Assembly (NCBI RefSeq): GCF_900101125.1
Contig: NZ_FNFL01000008.1
Span: forward strand, 62,001-126,000
Reading direction: 5' to 3'
Length of the DNA: 64,000 nt
Source: Sediminibacillus albus
Lineage (GTDB): Bacteria > Bacillota > Bacilli > Bacillales > Amphibacillaceae
Below the pieces are notes generated by a model. That model worked only from the letters and a program-made list of their open reading frames with translations. It had not been told where the DNA came from and made no database searches. Position 1 is the first letter of the stretch. Every line of letters starts with the position of its first letter. Below, piece after piece: positions 19,902 to 28,872 of this stretch. Position numbers and translations under genes: made by a program.

Positions 19902-21137
19902 ATGAAACATACTCAAGATGTTTTTTTTACTGGATCAGTTACTGTAAAAGCTTCGGGCCATCATCCCGAACTATTTTTCGACCTTTGTGCAAGAGAAGGA
20001 ATAACTGTCTGGAATGTGAAAAAAATAAATGATACAGAGTGTCTCGGCAATATCCGCTTAAGTGATATACCTTCACTTAAAGTGCTCCGCAGGAAAACCG
20101 TATATAAGCTTTCGTTTCCATCCAGGAGAGGGCTGCCGTTTTTGATCAAAAAGATTTTTCGCCAAAAACCTTTTGTGGCAGGTTTATTGTTGAGTTTTTT
20201 ATTTGTTGTGTTTTTATCCAATATCGTTTGGGATGTAGAGATAAAAGGCGTTCACCCGGAAATTGAAAAGAAAATTTCGCAAAAACTTGACGCATATGGC
20301 ATACAGCCTGGAGCCCTGAAGTTTACCTTAGGCACTCCGGCTGCCATCCAGAAGCGTCTGCTTGACGACCTTCCGGAATTATTATGGGTTGGTGTGACCG
20401 AAAAAGGGACAACCTATCAGTTAGAAGCCGTCGAGAAATCGATTGTCGAAGAACAGAAAGCGACAGGACCCAGTAACATTGTTGCCGCCAAAAAAGGTGT
20501 GATAGTCGATATGTTTGTTGCTAAAGGGCTTCCGTTAGTAAAAGTTAATGACGTCGTCGAAGCTGGACAAGTATTGGTTTCTGGAAGACTTAATGATAAA
20601 AAAGAGCAGGAAGACAAAAATGCAGATAAGGACGATGCGGCGGATAGCAAGAATGGGCAATTAGTTAGTGCAGAAGGTGATATTTTCGCCGAAACCTGGT
20701 ACAGAGTGAAAACAACGATTCCGCTTGAAACGAGTTATCAAGTATTGACAGGTGAAAGCAATGCGAAATACCGGCTAAAGCTTGGCAATCTCCAAATACC
20801 TGTGTGGGGATTTAAGGATGCCGATTACGAACAAACATATAAAGAAACGAATATAAAACCTATCTACTTTTTTAAATGGACATTACCGCTATCTGTTGTG
20901 GAAGAACAAGTTCATGAACAGGAATCGTATCAACAAAAGAGGACGGAAGATGAAGCAAGGTCAGCGGCTGTTGATCAAGCATCCAAACAGTTGCAGACAG
21001 AATTAGGAAGAGATGCTGATATCTCCTTTCAAAAAGTTTTGCACGAACGAATAGAGAATGGTAAAGTTAAATTAATCCTTTACTTCAAAGCGAAGGAAAA
21101 TATATCAAAAATCCAACCAATATCTCAAGGAGATTGA
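19902..21137 (+). CDS. yqfD: Sporulation protein YqfD
   Basis: About 411 residues. A cytoplasmic N-terminal domain (about 1-85) is followed by a single membrane helix (about 88-108) and a large extracellular part with a POTRA-like beta region and an Asp/Lys-rich insertion (about 225-250, DKKEQEDKNADKDD). The YqfD family is needed for normal sporulation in B. subtilis and is expressed with yqfC. ATG 19902 lies five bases after AGGAGG; an upstream ATG at 19875 lacks a site. It ends three bases before the phoH start. Confidence 0.9.
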   Translation: MKHTQDVFFTGSVTVKASGHHPELFFDLCAREGITVWNVKKINDTECLGNIRLSDIPSLKVLRRKTVYKLSFPSRRGLPFLIKKIFRQKPFVAGLLLSFLFVVFLSNIVWDVEIKGVHPEIEKKISQKLDAYGIQPGALKFTLGTPAAIQKRLLDDLPELLWVGVTEKGTTYQLEAVEKSIVEEQKATGPSNIVAAKKGVIVDMFVAKGLPLVKVNDVVEAGQVLVSGRLNDKKEQEDKNADKDDAADSKNGQLVSAEGDIFAETWYRVKTTIPLETSYQVLTGESNAKYRLKLGNLQIPVWGFKDADYEQTYKETNIKPIYFFKWTLPLSVVEEQVHEQESYQQKRTEDEARSAAVDQASKQLQTELGRDADISFQKVLHERIENGKVKLILYFKAKENISKIQPISQGD

Positions 21138-21139
21138 TT

Positions 21140-22096
21140 ATGCCTGAAGATTTAAAGACGATCGATTTACAACTAGAAAATCCAAATGAAGCTCTAACAT
21201 TATTTGGAACAGAAGATAGACATTTAAAACAAATTGAAGAACAGCTGAACATCTCCATCATCACTAGAGGTGAGCAGGTAAGTGTCTCTGGCAGCTCGGA
21301 AGATGTCAAGCTTATTGAAGAAATTTTGTTGGCTTTGCTAGGTATCGTTCGTAAAGGATTGACTATCTCAGAACGTGATGTTGTTTATGCCGTTGATTTG
21401 GCTAAAAAAGGAAAAATAGATCAGTTCGAAACATTATTTGAAGATGAAATCACAAAAAATGCAAAAGGAAAATCAATCCGTGTAAAAACATTGGGACAGC
21501 GGAACTATGTCAATGCAATTAAATCAAATGATTTGGTATTCGGAATAGGCCCCGCTGGCACAGGAAAAACATATTTAGCAGTAGTTATGGCAGTAACCGC
21601 ACTAAAAAAAGGGTTGGTAAAGAAAATCATTCTGACAAGGCCTGCAGTGGAAGCTGGAGAGAGTCTGGGTTTTTTGCCAGGTGACTTGAAGGAGAAGGTA
21701 GATCCTTATTTGAGGCCTCTTTACGATGCTCTGCACGATGTATTAGGAAATGAGCATACATTACGCCTGATCGAAAGAGGAACGATTGAGATAGCACCTT
21801 TAGCTTACATGAGGGGACGCACGCTTGATGATGCATTTGTTATCCTTGATGAAGCACAAAATACCACCCCTGCCCAAATGAAAATGTTTTTGACCAGGCT
21901 TGGCTTTGGCTCGAAAATGGTTATTACAGGCGACATTACACAAGTCGACCTGCCAAAAGGGGTTACTTCAGGACTTAAGGTTGTTGAACAAAGGCTTTCC
22001 TCTATAAAAGGAATATCTTTCATCTATCTTAAGCAGTCTGATGTAGTCCGCCACCCGCTTGTTCAGAAGATCATTGACGCTTATGAAGAAGATTGA
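21140..22096 (+). CDS. phoH: PhoH family ATPase
   Basis: About 318 residues: an N-terminal KH-like segment (LFGTEDRHLKQIEEQLN) and a P-loop ATPase domain with GPAGTGKT near 125 and the Walker B motif VILDEAQN near 235. PhoH proteins are thought to be RNA-related helicases or nucleases; in many bacteria they neighbour ybeY, as here two genes on. ATG 21140 is seven bases after AAGGAG, which lies in the end of yqfD. Confidence 0.95.
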   Translation: MPEDLKTIDLQLENPNEALTLFGTEDRHLKQIEEQLNISIITRGEQVSVSGSSEDVKLIEEILLALLGIVRKGLTISERDVVYAVDLAKKGKIDQFETLFEDEITKNAKGKSIRVKTLGQRNYVNAIKSNDLVFGIGPAGTGKTYLAVVMAVTALKKGLVKKIILTRPAVEAGESLGFLPGDLKEKVDPYLRPLYDALHDVLGNEHTLRLIERGTIEIAPLAYMRGRTLDDAFVILDEAQNTTPAQMKMFLTRLGFGSKMVITGDITQVDLPKGVTSGLKVVEQRLSSIKGISFIYLKQSDVVRHPLVQKIIDAYEED

Positions 22097-22114
22097 TTTC
22101 GGCAATCTAGATTT

Positions 22115-22140
22115 AAGACCCAAATTAACGGGTCTTATTT
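22115..22140 (+). terminator. Hairpin between phoH and pgpH
   Basis: AAGACCC / GGGTCTT stem (7 bp) and a short T-containing tail. Probably partial termination, since the downstream genes show no other promoter. Confidence 0.5.
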
Positions 22141-22176
22141 CTATATAAACTTCTCTTTAGAAAAAGAGGTGAAGTG

Positions 22177-24321
22177 ATGAAGAATTATTGGTATCGGTTT
22201 AAGCACTATCCCTTTTATCAACACAAGTGGTTTAGAATAAGCCTGGCCTCCTTGCTTCTAAGTGTTTTTTTCTTCCTGATCACCATCTCTAATGTTTACA
22301 CAGAAACTTATAGCATAGAAAGATTTACCGAAGCGAAGGAAACGATACGCTCACCGCTTTCTATAGAAAATGAAAAAGAAACGGAAAGGGAAAGAAGAGC
22401 AGCCATTCAGTCGGTGGAGGACAGGTATGAAATTTCCACCGAAATAACCCAAGAACGAGTCGGCTATGTCAATGAATTATTTGAAGCGATTGACAAAATC
22501 GATGAGGAAGAGAATGATTCCGGCCAGAGCGGGGATGACGGTAATACTGTCTCCGACAAAGAGAAAGCACAAGACCTGCAGCAAATGATTTCACCGGAAA
22601 TAAGCGATGCCCTCCAGAGAGAGGATTTAATTCAATTAATCACAGCAAGCCCGAATCATCGATCGCTTGGCAAAGAGTTGTTGACTACTTCCTTATACGA
22701 TGTAATGAATGACGGTGTAACTACTGAAAACATGCAGACGGGGATAGATAACATTAAAGAGAAATTACAATATTCCAGCTTGGATGCCAGCTTGAAGGAA
22801 GTTCTGTATTTAATCAGCGAATTTGCCGTTGTTGAAAATTCATTTTATGATGCTGAAAAAACGGTGGAAGCCCAGAAACATGCCTCTAGTAATGTGGAAC
22901 CTGTCATGATACGGGCTGGAGAAATAATTGTCACAGAAGGACAAACGATAACTAACGAAATATACGAAGAATTGAAGTTAGTCGGTTTGTTAAGTGACGA
23001 CAGAAATGTCTATCCGTTAGTTGGCTTAATTCTGTTAATTTTGCTGATTGGAGCCATGATTTCCTATGAAATGAATAATTACGCTGCAAAAAGGGAACTG
23101 GACGCAGGAAAGATTGCTTCGATAATTTTGATAAGTGTTTTGATGGTAGCCGTAATGAAGGTGACGAGTTTATTCACCGGTTCTGTGAACCAGTTGTTTT
23201 TCATCGTTCCTGCTGCCACGGGAGCAATGCTGCTGAAAATCTTGCTCGATGAACGGTTGGCATTGGTATTGTCCATGATGTATGCCATATTAGCGAGTTT
23301 GATATTTAACTCGGAAATTCCTGGTTCACTGAACATGGAAGCTGGCATTTTTATCTTGTTTTCCCAGTTGGCTGGAATTGCCTTTTTAGTCAATTTGAAG
23401 GATCGGATGGCTATTTTAAAAGCGGGAATAGGAATAACCCTAGTACACATACTTACTGTACTATTATTTTTATTTCTTTCATTTGAGAAATATTCCATGG
23501 CAGATGTATTTACTTATATGGGATTTGGAGCAGTGGCAGCTTTTTTATCTACAGTTCTCACGATTGGCCTGTTACCATTTTTTGAAACTGGGCTGGGTAT
23601 TCTGTCCGATACCAAATTGTTAACCTTATCAAATCCCAACCACCCATTATTAAGAAAAATCTTGATCGAAGCGCCGGGCACTTATCATCACAGTGTAATG
23701 GTAGCAAACTTAAGTGAGTCTGCTTGTGAAGCAATTGGAGCAAACGGATTACTAGCCAGGGTCGCAGCTTATTACCATGATCTCGGTAAAACAGAGAAGG
23801 CTCATTATTTTATCGAAAACCAAATGGGGATTACAAACCCGCATGATATGCTGCAGCCGGAACAAAGCGCTGGGATTATTATCAATCACCCTTATGCGGG
23901 CGGGAAGTTATTAAAAAAACATAAACTTCCTAAAGAAATCATTCATATAACTGAACAGCATCACGGCACTAGCTTACTTAAATATTTTTATTTCAAAGCG
24001 AAAGAACAAAATAAATATGTAAAAGAAGCAGATTACCGTTATCCAGGACCGCTGCCTAAGACCCAGGAGGGGGCTATTGTTTGTATATGTGATTCCGTCG
24101 AAGCTGCTGTTAGATCATTAAAAGAGCCTACCAAAGAAAAGATTGCAGAGATAGTAAGCTCTATTATTAATGACAAACTGATGGATGGCCAGCTTAACGA
24201 TTCTCCCCTAACCTTTAAAGAATTAGAAAAAATCCGCCAGGCTGTATGCGAAGCATTAAATGGAATTTTTCATTCCCGTATCCAATATCCAACAAATCAA
24301 GAAGTAAAGGAGGCAAATTAA
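22177..24321 (+). CDS. pgpH: Cyclic-di-AMP phosphodiesterase PgpH (7TM-HD, YqfF)
   Basis: A 714-residue membrane protein. One N-terminal helix (about 24-44) is followed by a large extracellular domain (about 45-285), seven membrane helices (about 285-480) and a cytoplasmic HD domain with TYHHSVMVAN and AYYHDLGKTEK supplying the metal ligands. The family member in Listeria hydrolyses cyclic-di-AMP, which controls potassium and osmolyte uptake. ATG 22177 is preferred over GTG 22174 for spacing to AGAGG. Its stop codon shares one base with the ybeY start (TAATG). Confidence 0.95.
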   Translation: MKNYWYRFKHYPFYQHKWFRISLASLLLSVFFFLITISNVYTETYSIERFTEAKETIRSPLSIENEKETERERRAAIQSVEDRYEISTEITQERVGYVNELFEAIDKIDEEENDSGQSGDDGNTVSDKEKAQDLQQMISPEISDALQREDLIQLITASPNHRSLGKELLTTSLYDVMNDGVTTENMQTGIDNIKEKLQYSSLDASLKEVLYLISEFAVVENSFYDAEKTVEAQKHASSNVEPVMIRAGEIIVTEGQTITNEIYEELKLVGLLSDDRNVYPLVGLILLILLIGAMISYEMNNYAAKRELDAGKIASIILISVLMVAVMKVTSLFTGSVNQLFFIVPAATGAMLLKILLDERLALVLSMMYAILASLIFNSEIPGSLNMEAGIFILFSQLAGIAFLVNLKDRMAILKAGIGITLVHILTVLLFLFLSFEKYSMADVFTYMGFGAVAAFLSTVLTIGLLPFFETGLGILSDTKLLTLSNPNHPLLRKILIEAPGTYHHSVMVANLSESACEAIGANGLLARVAAYYHDLGKTEKAHYFIENQMGITNPHDMLQPEQSAGIIINHPYAGGKLLKKHKLPKEIIHITEQHHGTSLLKYFYFKAKEQNKYVKEADYRYPGPLPKTQEGAIVCICDSVEAAVRSLKEPTKEKIAEIVSSIINDKLMDGQLNDSPLTFKELEKIRQAVCEALNGIFHSRIQYPTNQEVKEAN

Positions 24322-24785
24322 TGCATATCGATTTTCATGACGAAACGAATCAAGTAGAAGAAGATACTATTGATTTAATACAAAGGCTGCTATCATTCGC
24401 AGCAGAAAAAGAGGGCGTGACAAAAGAGTCGGAAGTGTCGATGAATTTCGTTGATAATAAAGGAATTCAAATAATTAACCGAAATTATCGCCAGCAGGAC
24501 AATCCGACAGATGTTATTTCATTTGCTTTACAGGAAGACGGCGAGGGTGAGATGAAGATTATTGGGGAGGACATTCCGCTTGTGCTTGGCGATATCGTTA
24601 TTTCTGTAGACAAAGCTGTAGAACAGGCAAAAGAGTACCAGCATTCCTTGCAAAGAGAATTCGGTTTTCTGGCTCTGCACGGTTTTCTGCATTTATTAGG
24701 CTATGATCATATAAAGAAAGAAGACGAACAAATCATGTTTCAACGACAAGAGGAAATATTGAATGAATTCGGACTCCAAAGATAG
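24321..24785 (+). CDS. ybeY: Endoribonuclease YbeY (rRNA maturation)
   Basis: A 154-residue UPF0054 protein with the zinc motif HGFLHLLGYDH near the C-terminus. It takes part in 16S rRNA 3' maturation and ribosome quality control. ATG 24321 overlaps the pgpH stop by one base and has AAAGGAGG eight bases upstream; the longer frame from 24246 runs inside pgpH and has no site. Its end overlaps dgkA by 23 bases. Confidence 0.96.
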   Translation: MHIDFHDETNQVEEDTIDLIQRLLSFAAEKEGVTKESEVSMNFVDNKGIQIINRNYRQQDNPTDVISFALQEDGEGEMKIIGEDIPLVLGDIVISVDKAVEQAKEYQHSLQREFGFLALHGFLHLLGYDHIKKEDEQIMFQRQEEILNEFGLQR

Positions 24786-25152
24786 TAAAAAGAAGCGGAC
24801 TGTTGGTTTTAACTATGCTGCCAGAGGATTGAAAAAAACAGCACTTACCGAGAGAAATTTTCAAATACAACTCTGCGCTGCTGCGCTCACGCTGATAGTT
24901 GCGGCTTTACTTCAGTTATCAGCCGTGGAATGGATCATTATCATAATGGTGATTGGGTTGGTGCTTGCTTTAGAAGTAGTCAATACAGCAATTGAACGAT
25001 TGCTGGATTATCTTTCACCGGAATTCCATCCACTTGCTGGTGCAGTCAAAGATATATCCGCAGGCGCAGTATTACTGGCAGTAATTGTTGCGTTATTAGT
25101 AGCAATGATTATATTCCTGCCAAAAATAAATGCATTTCTATTTTATATTTAA
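24763..25152 (+). CDS. dgkA: Undecaprenol/diacylglycerol kinase DgkA
   Basis: A 129-residue integral membrane kinase with three hydrophobic helices and the signature EVVNTAIERLLDYLSPEFH, followed by KDISAGAV, as in the Gram-positive DgkA family, which phosphorylates undecaprenol to supply lipid carrier. ATG 24763 lies within the end of ybeY, after AGAGGAAAT. In B. subtilis cdd (cytidine deaminase) follows; here a terminator follows and then era. Confidence 0.95.
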   Translation: MNSDSKDSKKKRTVGFNYAARGLKKTALTERNFQIQLCAAALTLIVAALLQLSAVEWIIIIMVIGLVLALEVVNTAIERLLDYLSPEFHPLAGAVKDISAGAVLLAVIVALLVAMIIFLPKINAFLFYI

Positions 25153-25176
25153 TGATTTAGCGTGAATTTAAATGAA

Positions 25177-25248
25177 AATACCTCCCGCTTCAAGGGAAAG
25201 AGGTATTATAGGAAAAACCTGGCACCTCGAAGGTTGTCAGGTTTTTTT
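25177..25248 (+). terminator. Tandem hairpins and terminator after dgkA
   Basis: First hairpin AATACCTC / GAGGTATT (25177-25207), then AAAAACCTGGCA / TGTCAGGTTTTT with an inner CCT/AGG pair and a T run (25213-25248). The second is a good intrinsic terminator. The rest of the 316-base gap to era (25249-25468) holds no gene that I can support. Confidence 0.85.
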
Positions 25249-25468
25249 ACTGCTGGTAGAATTTTATCATCAATAATTATTGCGGATCGTAACAAACTAA
25301 TAAAATTCCTTTTCACACCAGGTCATACTTTCCATGAACTTCAGTGTTGTTAATATATTACAACTTTTTTAGAGAGGTTTTGTCGAAAGTATGAAAGGGG
25401 GGAGTTTTTATAGTAAAATAGAAGAAACGTAAGATGGATTCAAACGAGATTACAATGGAGGAAACAAC

Positions 25469-26374
25469 ATGGCTGAAACATTCAAATCAGGGTTCATATC
25501 AATAATCGGAAGGCCAAACGTCGGAAAGTCAACGTTCATGAACAGGGTTATTGGCCAAAAAATAGCTATAATGAGCGATAAACCCCAGACTACCAGAAAT
25601 AAAATACAAGGTGTTTTGACGGAAAAGGATGCCCAGTTTGTATTCATAGATACACCAGGAATCCACAAACCAAAACATAAGCTTGGTGACTTTATGGTAA
25701 AAGTCGCCGAGAATACTCTAAATGAAGTCGATGCAATCATGTTTATGATAAATGCCGCAGAAGGATATGGCCGGGGAGACCAATTTATTCTGGATAGGCT
25801 GGAAAATGTTAAGAATCCAGTTTTTTTGATCATCAACAAGATAGACCAAGTCCACCCGGATGAATTACTTCCGCTAATTGAACAATATAAAAATAAATAT
25901 GATTTTGAAGAAATTATTCCAATATCCGCTCTGCAAGGAAATAATGTAGACCACTTATTAGCTGTTTTAAAGGAGCATTTACCGGAAGGGCCGCAATATT
26001 ATCCCGAGGACCAAATTACCGATCACCCGGAAAGGTTTATTATTAGTGAGTTGATTAGGGAAAAGGCACTGCAGTTGACTCGTGAAGAAATTCCTCACTC
26101 GATTGCTGTTGTTATCGATAACATTGAGGAACGGGGCAAGGGTGGCAGCGTCTTTATCCAGGCTACTGTAGTGACCGAGAGGAAATCGCAAAAGGGTATT
26201 ATTATCGGCAAACAAGGTTCAATGCTAAAAGAAATTGGCCAGCGTGCGAGAGAAGATATTGAATCGCTTCTCGGTACAAATATTTATTTGGAGCTTTGGG
26301 TGAAAGTTCAAAAAGATTGGCGCAACCGTCCAAGCCAGTTAAACGAATATGGATTTAACAGTAACGAATATTAA
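25469..26374 (+). CDS. era: GTPase Era
   Basis: A 301-residue protein: TrmE-Era GTPase domain with GRPNVGKST (G1) near residue 13, [10 protein letters not shown] (G3) near 60 and NKID (G4) near 120, then a KH RNA-binding domain with [11 protein letters not shown]. It binds 16S rRNA and assists 30S assembly. ATG 25469 follows GGAGG. In B. subtilis it forms part of the phoH-to-era cluster; here a terminator separates it from dgkA. Confidence 0.98.
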   Translation: MAETFKSGFISIIGRPNVGKSTFMNRVIGQKIAIMSDKPQTTRNKIQGVLTEKDAQFVFIDTPGIHKPKHKLGDFMVKVAENTLNEVDAIMFMINAAEGYGRGDQFILDRLENVKNPVFLIINKIDQVHPDELLPLIEQYKNKYDFEEIIPISALQGNNVDHLLAVLKEHLPEGPQYYPEDQITDHPERFIISELIREKALQLTREEIPHSIAVVIDNIEERGKGGSVFIQATVVTERKSQKGIIIGKQGSMLKEIGQRAREDIESLLGTNIYLELWVKVQKDWRNRPSQLNEYGFNSNEY

Positions 26375-26512
26375 TGTCTGCTTTTTGCTGTGAACGGTCG
26401 GTGAATCATACATGGTAAATATTTAAACACATGCTTCGGTCCGGAGCAGGTCATCCTATAAGTACGAATTTCTTCAAAACATAATTAAGTTAATAGAAAG
26501 GTGGGGTTTCTT

Positions 26513-26662
26513 GTGATCGACTTTTCTTGGAAAGTATTCAGTCAGACAGGAAACATTGAAACCTATTTGCTAATGAAAGAAATGGAAACTTACTACGATG
26601 AAGAATCAACAGGAGCCAGAGATCTTAACGAAGAAATGAAAGAACTAGATAGAAACCTGTAG
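26513..26662 (+). CDS. yqzL: YqzL-like small protein (49 residues)
   Basis: GTG 26513 to TAG 26662, 49 codons, preceded by AGGTGGGG at seven bases. The N-terminus IDFSWKVFSQTGNIETYLLM followed by KEME matches the short YqzL family found between era and recO in Bacillus. It is acidic, soluble and of unknown function. It falls in the gap between era and recO that would otherwise look empty. Confidence 0.85.
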   Translation: MIDFSWKVFSQTGNIETYLLMKEMETYYDEESTGARDLNEEMKELDRNL

Positions 26663-26938
26663 ACAATGAAGTATAGTGCACCACTTTAAAGAGTTGTGCA
26701 GGAATCGGACTGTGCCAAAGGAGATTAAGGAACTGCGCTGAGCAGTATGAAATTGCTGTTTTTTAAATCGGACGGAGGTACAGGAGTTTCGTTTGAAAGA
26801 AGCACGTGCACTGAGCGCTTTGCGGACGGTTCGGTGTTGCCGCCCATTGCGGCGATACAAAATTTCTATTTAAAGCTTATCGTCTAAGAAACCATTATAT
26901 GTGTTCAAATAGAGATTTTCTTTTGATAAAAGGGATTG

Positions 26939-27691
26939 GTGAAGGCTTTGTTTGATAAAGCAGAGGGGATTATTCTGCGTACGCAGGATTATGGAGAAAC
27001 TCATAAAATTGTGACATTGTTAACAAAAGAAAGTGGGAAAACAGGTGTAGTCGCCCGCGGGGCGAAAAAACCAAAAAGCAGGATGGCTGCTATAACGCAG
27101 CCTTTCATCCACGGTCAATTCCTCTTTCAAACAGGAAGGAATTTAGGGAATTTACAGCAGGGAGAAGTGTTGAACTCCTTCCGGCCAATCAGAGAAGATA
27201 TTGTAAAAACAGCTTATGCAACATACTTGGCTGAACTGACAGACAAATTGATCGAGCCAAAGCATTATGATCCTTTTTTATTTCATCAGCTGCTGCAAAC
27301 ATTTACCTGGATTTCAGAAGGAAAAGATGCTGAAATATTGACGATTATTTATGAATTAAAGATTTACCAAAAAGCGGGCTTTGCTCCAACGCTCCATGAA
27401 TGTGTCAATTGTGGGAATAAACAGGGTCCGTATGCGTTTTCGGTTAAAGAAGGAGGATATCTTTGTACGAAATGCAGGTATATAGATGACCATGCAATCC
27501 AGCTTCCTGAGAAGCTTGCCAAGGTATTTTCCATGTTTTCGGCAATTGATATGGAAAGAGTCGGTAATATTTCCATAAAACCAGAAAACAAACGATTGTT
27601 ACTACAGTTAATGGACGCATATTATGAACAATACGGAGGCTACTTTATAAAATCTAAAAAATTTCTGAAACAGCTTGATTTGCTCCGCTAG
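26939..27691 (+). CDS. recO: DNA repair protein RecO
   Basis: About 250 residues: an N-terminal OB-fold (GIILRTQDYGETHKI), a helical domain and a four-cysteine zinc site (CVNCGNK near 157 and CTKCR near 178). RecO loads RecA with RecR during gap repair and annealing. The start is uncertain: GTG 26939 is chosen, but the nearest purine-rich stretch AAAGGGA is only about four bases away; TTG 26948 is an alternative. The next gene unit, glyQS, has its own promoter just after the stop. Confidence 0.94.
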   Translation: MKALFDKAEGIILRTQDYGETHKIVTLLTKESGKTGVVARGAKKPKSRMAAITQPFIHGQFLFQTGRNLGNLQQGEVLNSFRPIREDIVKTAYATYLAELTDKLIEPKHYDPFLFHQLLQTFTWISEGKDAEILTIIYELKIYQKAGFAPTLHECVNCGNKQGPYAFSVKEGGYLCTKCRYIDDHAIQLPEKLAKVFSMFSAIDMERVGNISIKPENKRLLLQLMDAYYEQYGGYFIKSKKFLKQLDLLR

Positions 27692-27699
27692 CTTAATTG

Positions 27700-27728
27700 T
27701 TGACAAATTGGGTAAATTTCAGTATGTT
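27700..27728 (+). promoter_or_regulatory. Sigma-A promoter of glyQS
   Basis: A perfect TTGACA (27700-27705), a 17-base spacer and TATGTT (27723-27728), nine bases after the recO stop. Transcription would begin near 27735 and enter the T-box leader. Confidence 0.8.
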
Positions 27729-27734
27729 TAATAC

Positions 27735-27947
27735 AAAATTTACATACTGCGTAGATAGTGAATAGTACTCGGAACTTTTTTCTTCAAGCGAATCCAGGAC
27801 AGTGTAAGCTGGAAAAGAAAAACCCGGGGAAGGCGCACTTGAGCAATAGTATAAAGTGGCATTCCAGAAAGTTTTGGAAGGCAAGTAGGGTGGAACCGCG
27901 GTTATCCCCGTCCCTACGTCTCAAAGAGGCGTAGGGACGGTTTTTTT
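27735..27947 (+). ncRNA. Glycine T-box riboswitch upstream of glyQS
   Basis: All landmarks of a T-box are visible. Stem I has the AGTA/GAA S-turn pair and the distal AGCGAATCCAGGACAGTGTA region; the specifier after GAA is GGC (27832-27834), reading glycine. The T-box proper AGGGTGGAACCGCGG spans 27887-27901, and its UGGA can pair with the U73-CCA end of uncharged tRNA-Gly. A terminator (11-bp stem 27908-27940 plus seven T) lies downstream. Uncharged tRNA-Gly is expected to stabilise the antiterminator and turn on glyQS. Confidence 0.96.
27908..27947 (+). terminator. Regulated terminator of the glycine T-box
   Basis: CCGTCCCTACG / CGTAGGGACGG stem and a T7 run. Part of the stem competes with the T-box antiterminator. 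Confidence 0.95.
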
Positions 27948-27978
27948 GCGTTATCTTGAAAATCGGAGGAATGAGAAA

Positions 27979-28872
27979 ATGAATATCCAGGAAATGATAT
28001 TAACCTTGCAAAAGCATTGGTCAGACCAAAACTGCATACTGATGCAAGCATATGATGTTGAAAAAGGCGCGGGGACTATGTCGCCGATGACATTATTAAG
28101 GAGCTTGGGGCCAGAGCCTTGGAATGTGGCATACGTTGAACCTTCCCGCCGTCCTGCTGATGGCAGATATGGCCAAAATCCGAACAGACTTTATCAGCAC
28201 CATCAATTCCAGGTAATTATGAAGCCCTCACCGGATAATATCCAGGAATTATATTTGCAATCTCTGCAAGCACTAGGAATTGATCCATTACAACATGACA
28301 TTCGTTTCGTTGAAGATAACTGGGAGAACCCGACCCTCGGTGCGGCGGGGCTAGGCTGGGAAGTATGGCTGGATGGCATGGAAATTACCCAGTTCACTTA
28401 TTTCCAGCAAATTGGCGGCTTGGAGGCAAAACCGGTTGCTGTTGAACTGACATACGGGATCGAACGGCTGGCATCTTATATCCAGGATAAAGAAAATGTG
28501 TTCGATTTAGAGTGGAACGACGGTGTGACAGTAGGGGATATTTTCTATCAGCCAGAATTTGAACATTCCAAATACACATTCGAAGAATCGGATACAGATA
28601 TGTTATTTGGTCTATTTGCAACCTATGAAAAAGAAGCAAAACAGACAATGGAAAAAGGACTGGTTTTCCCTGCCTATGATTATGTTTTAAAATGTTCCCA
28701 CACTTTTAATTTGCTTGATGCCAAAGGAGTTATTTCGGTCACAGAAAGAACCGGATACATTTCGAGGGTAAGAAACCTTGCTAGAGCGATTGCCAAACTT
28801 TACGTGGAAGAGCGGGAGCGCTTAGGTTTTCCGATGTTGAAAGAGGGGGAAGCAAAAAATGACAGCAACTAA
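27979..28872 (+). CDS. glyQ: Glycyl-tRNA synthetase alpha subunit
   Basis: A 297-residue catalytic subunit of the bacterial heterotetrameric GlyRS, close to the usual length. Class II features include [14 protein letters not shown], the VEPSRRP stretch and the ELTYGIERL motif 3 region. It activates glycine, with the beta subunit binding the tRNA. ATG 27979 lies eight bases after GGAGGA; upstream in-frame codons overlap the terminator. It overlaps glyS by 14 bases, so they are translationally coupled. Confidence 0.98.
   Translation: MNIQEMILTLQKHWSDQNCILMQAYDVEKGAGTMSPMTLLRSLGPEPWNVAYVEPSRRPADGRYGQNPNRLYQHHQFQVIMKPSPDNIQELYLQSLQALGIDPLQHDIRFVEDNWENPTLGAAGLGWEVWLDGMEITQFTYFQQIGGLEAKPVAVELTYGIERLASYIQDKENVFDLEWNDGVTVGDIFYQPEFEHSKYTFEESDTDMLFGLFATYEKEAKQTMEKGLVFPAYDYVLKCSHTFNLLDAKGVISVTERTGYISRVRNLARAIAKLYVEERERLGFPMLKEGEAKNDSN

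Noticed and set aside
25162-25353. A 63-codon frame after dgkA
   Set aside because: It runs through two hairpins including a terminator, lacks a ribosome site and resembles no protein I know.
26645-26860. A 71-codon minus-strand frame between yqzL and recO
   Set aside because: No ribosome site, odd basic composition and overlap with yqzL; probably chance.
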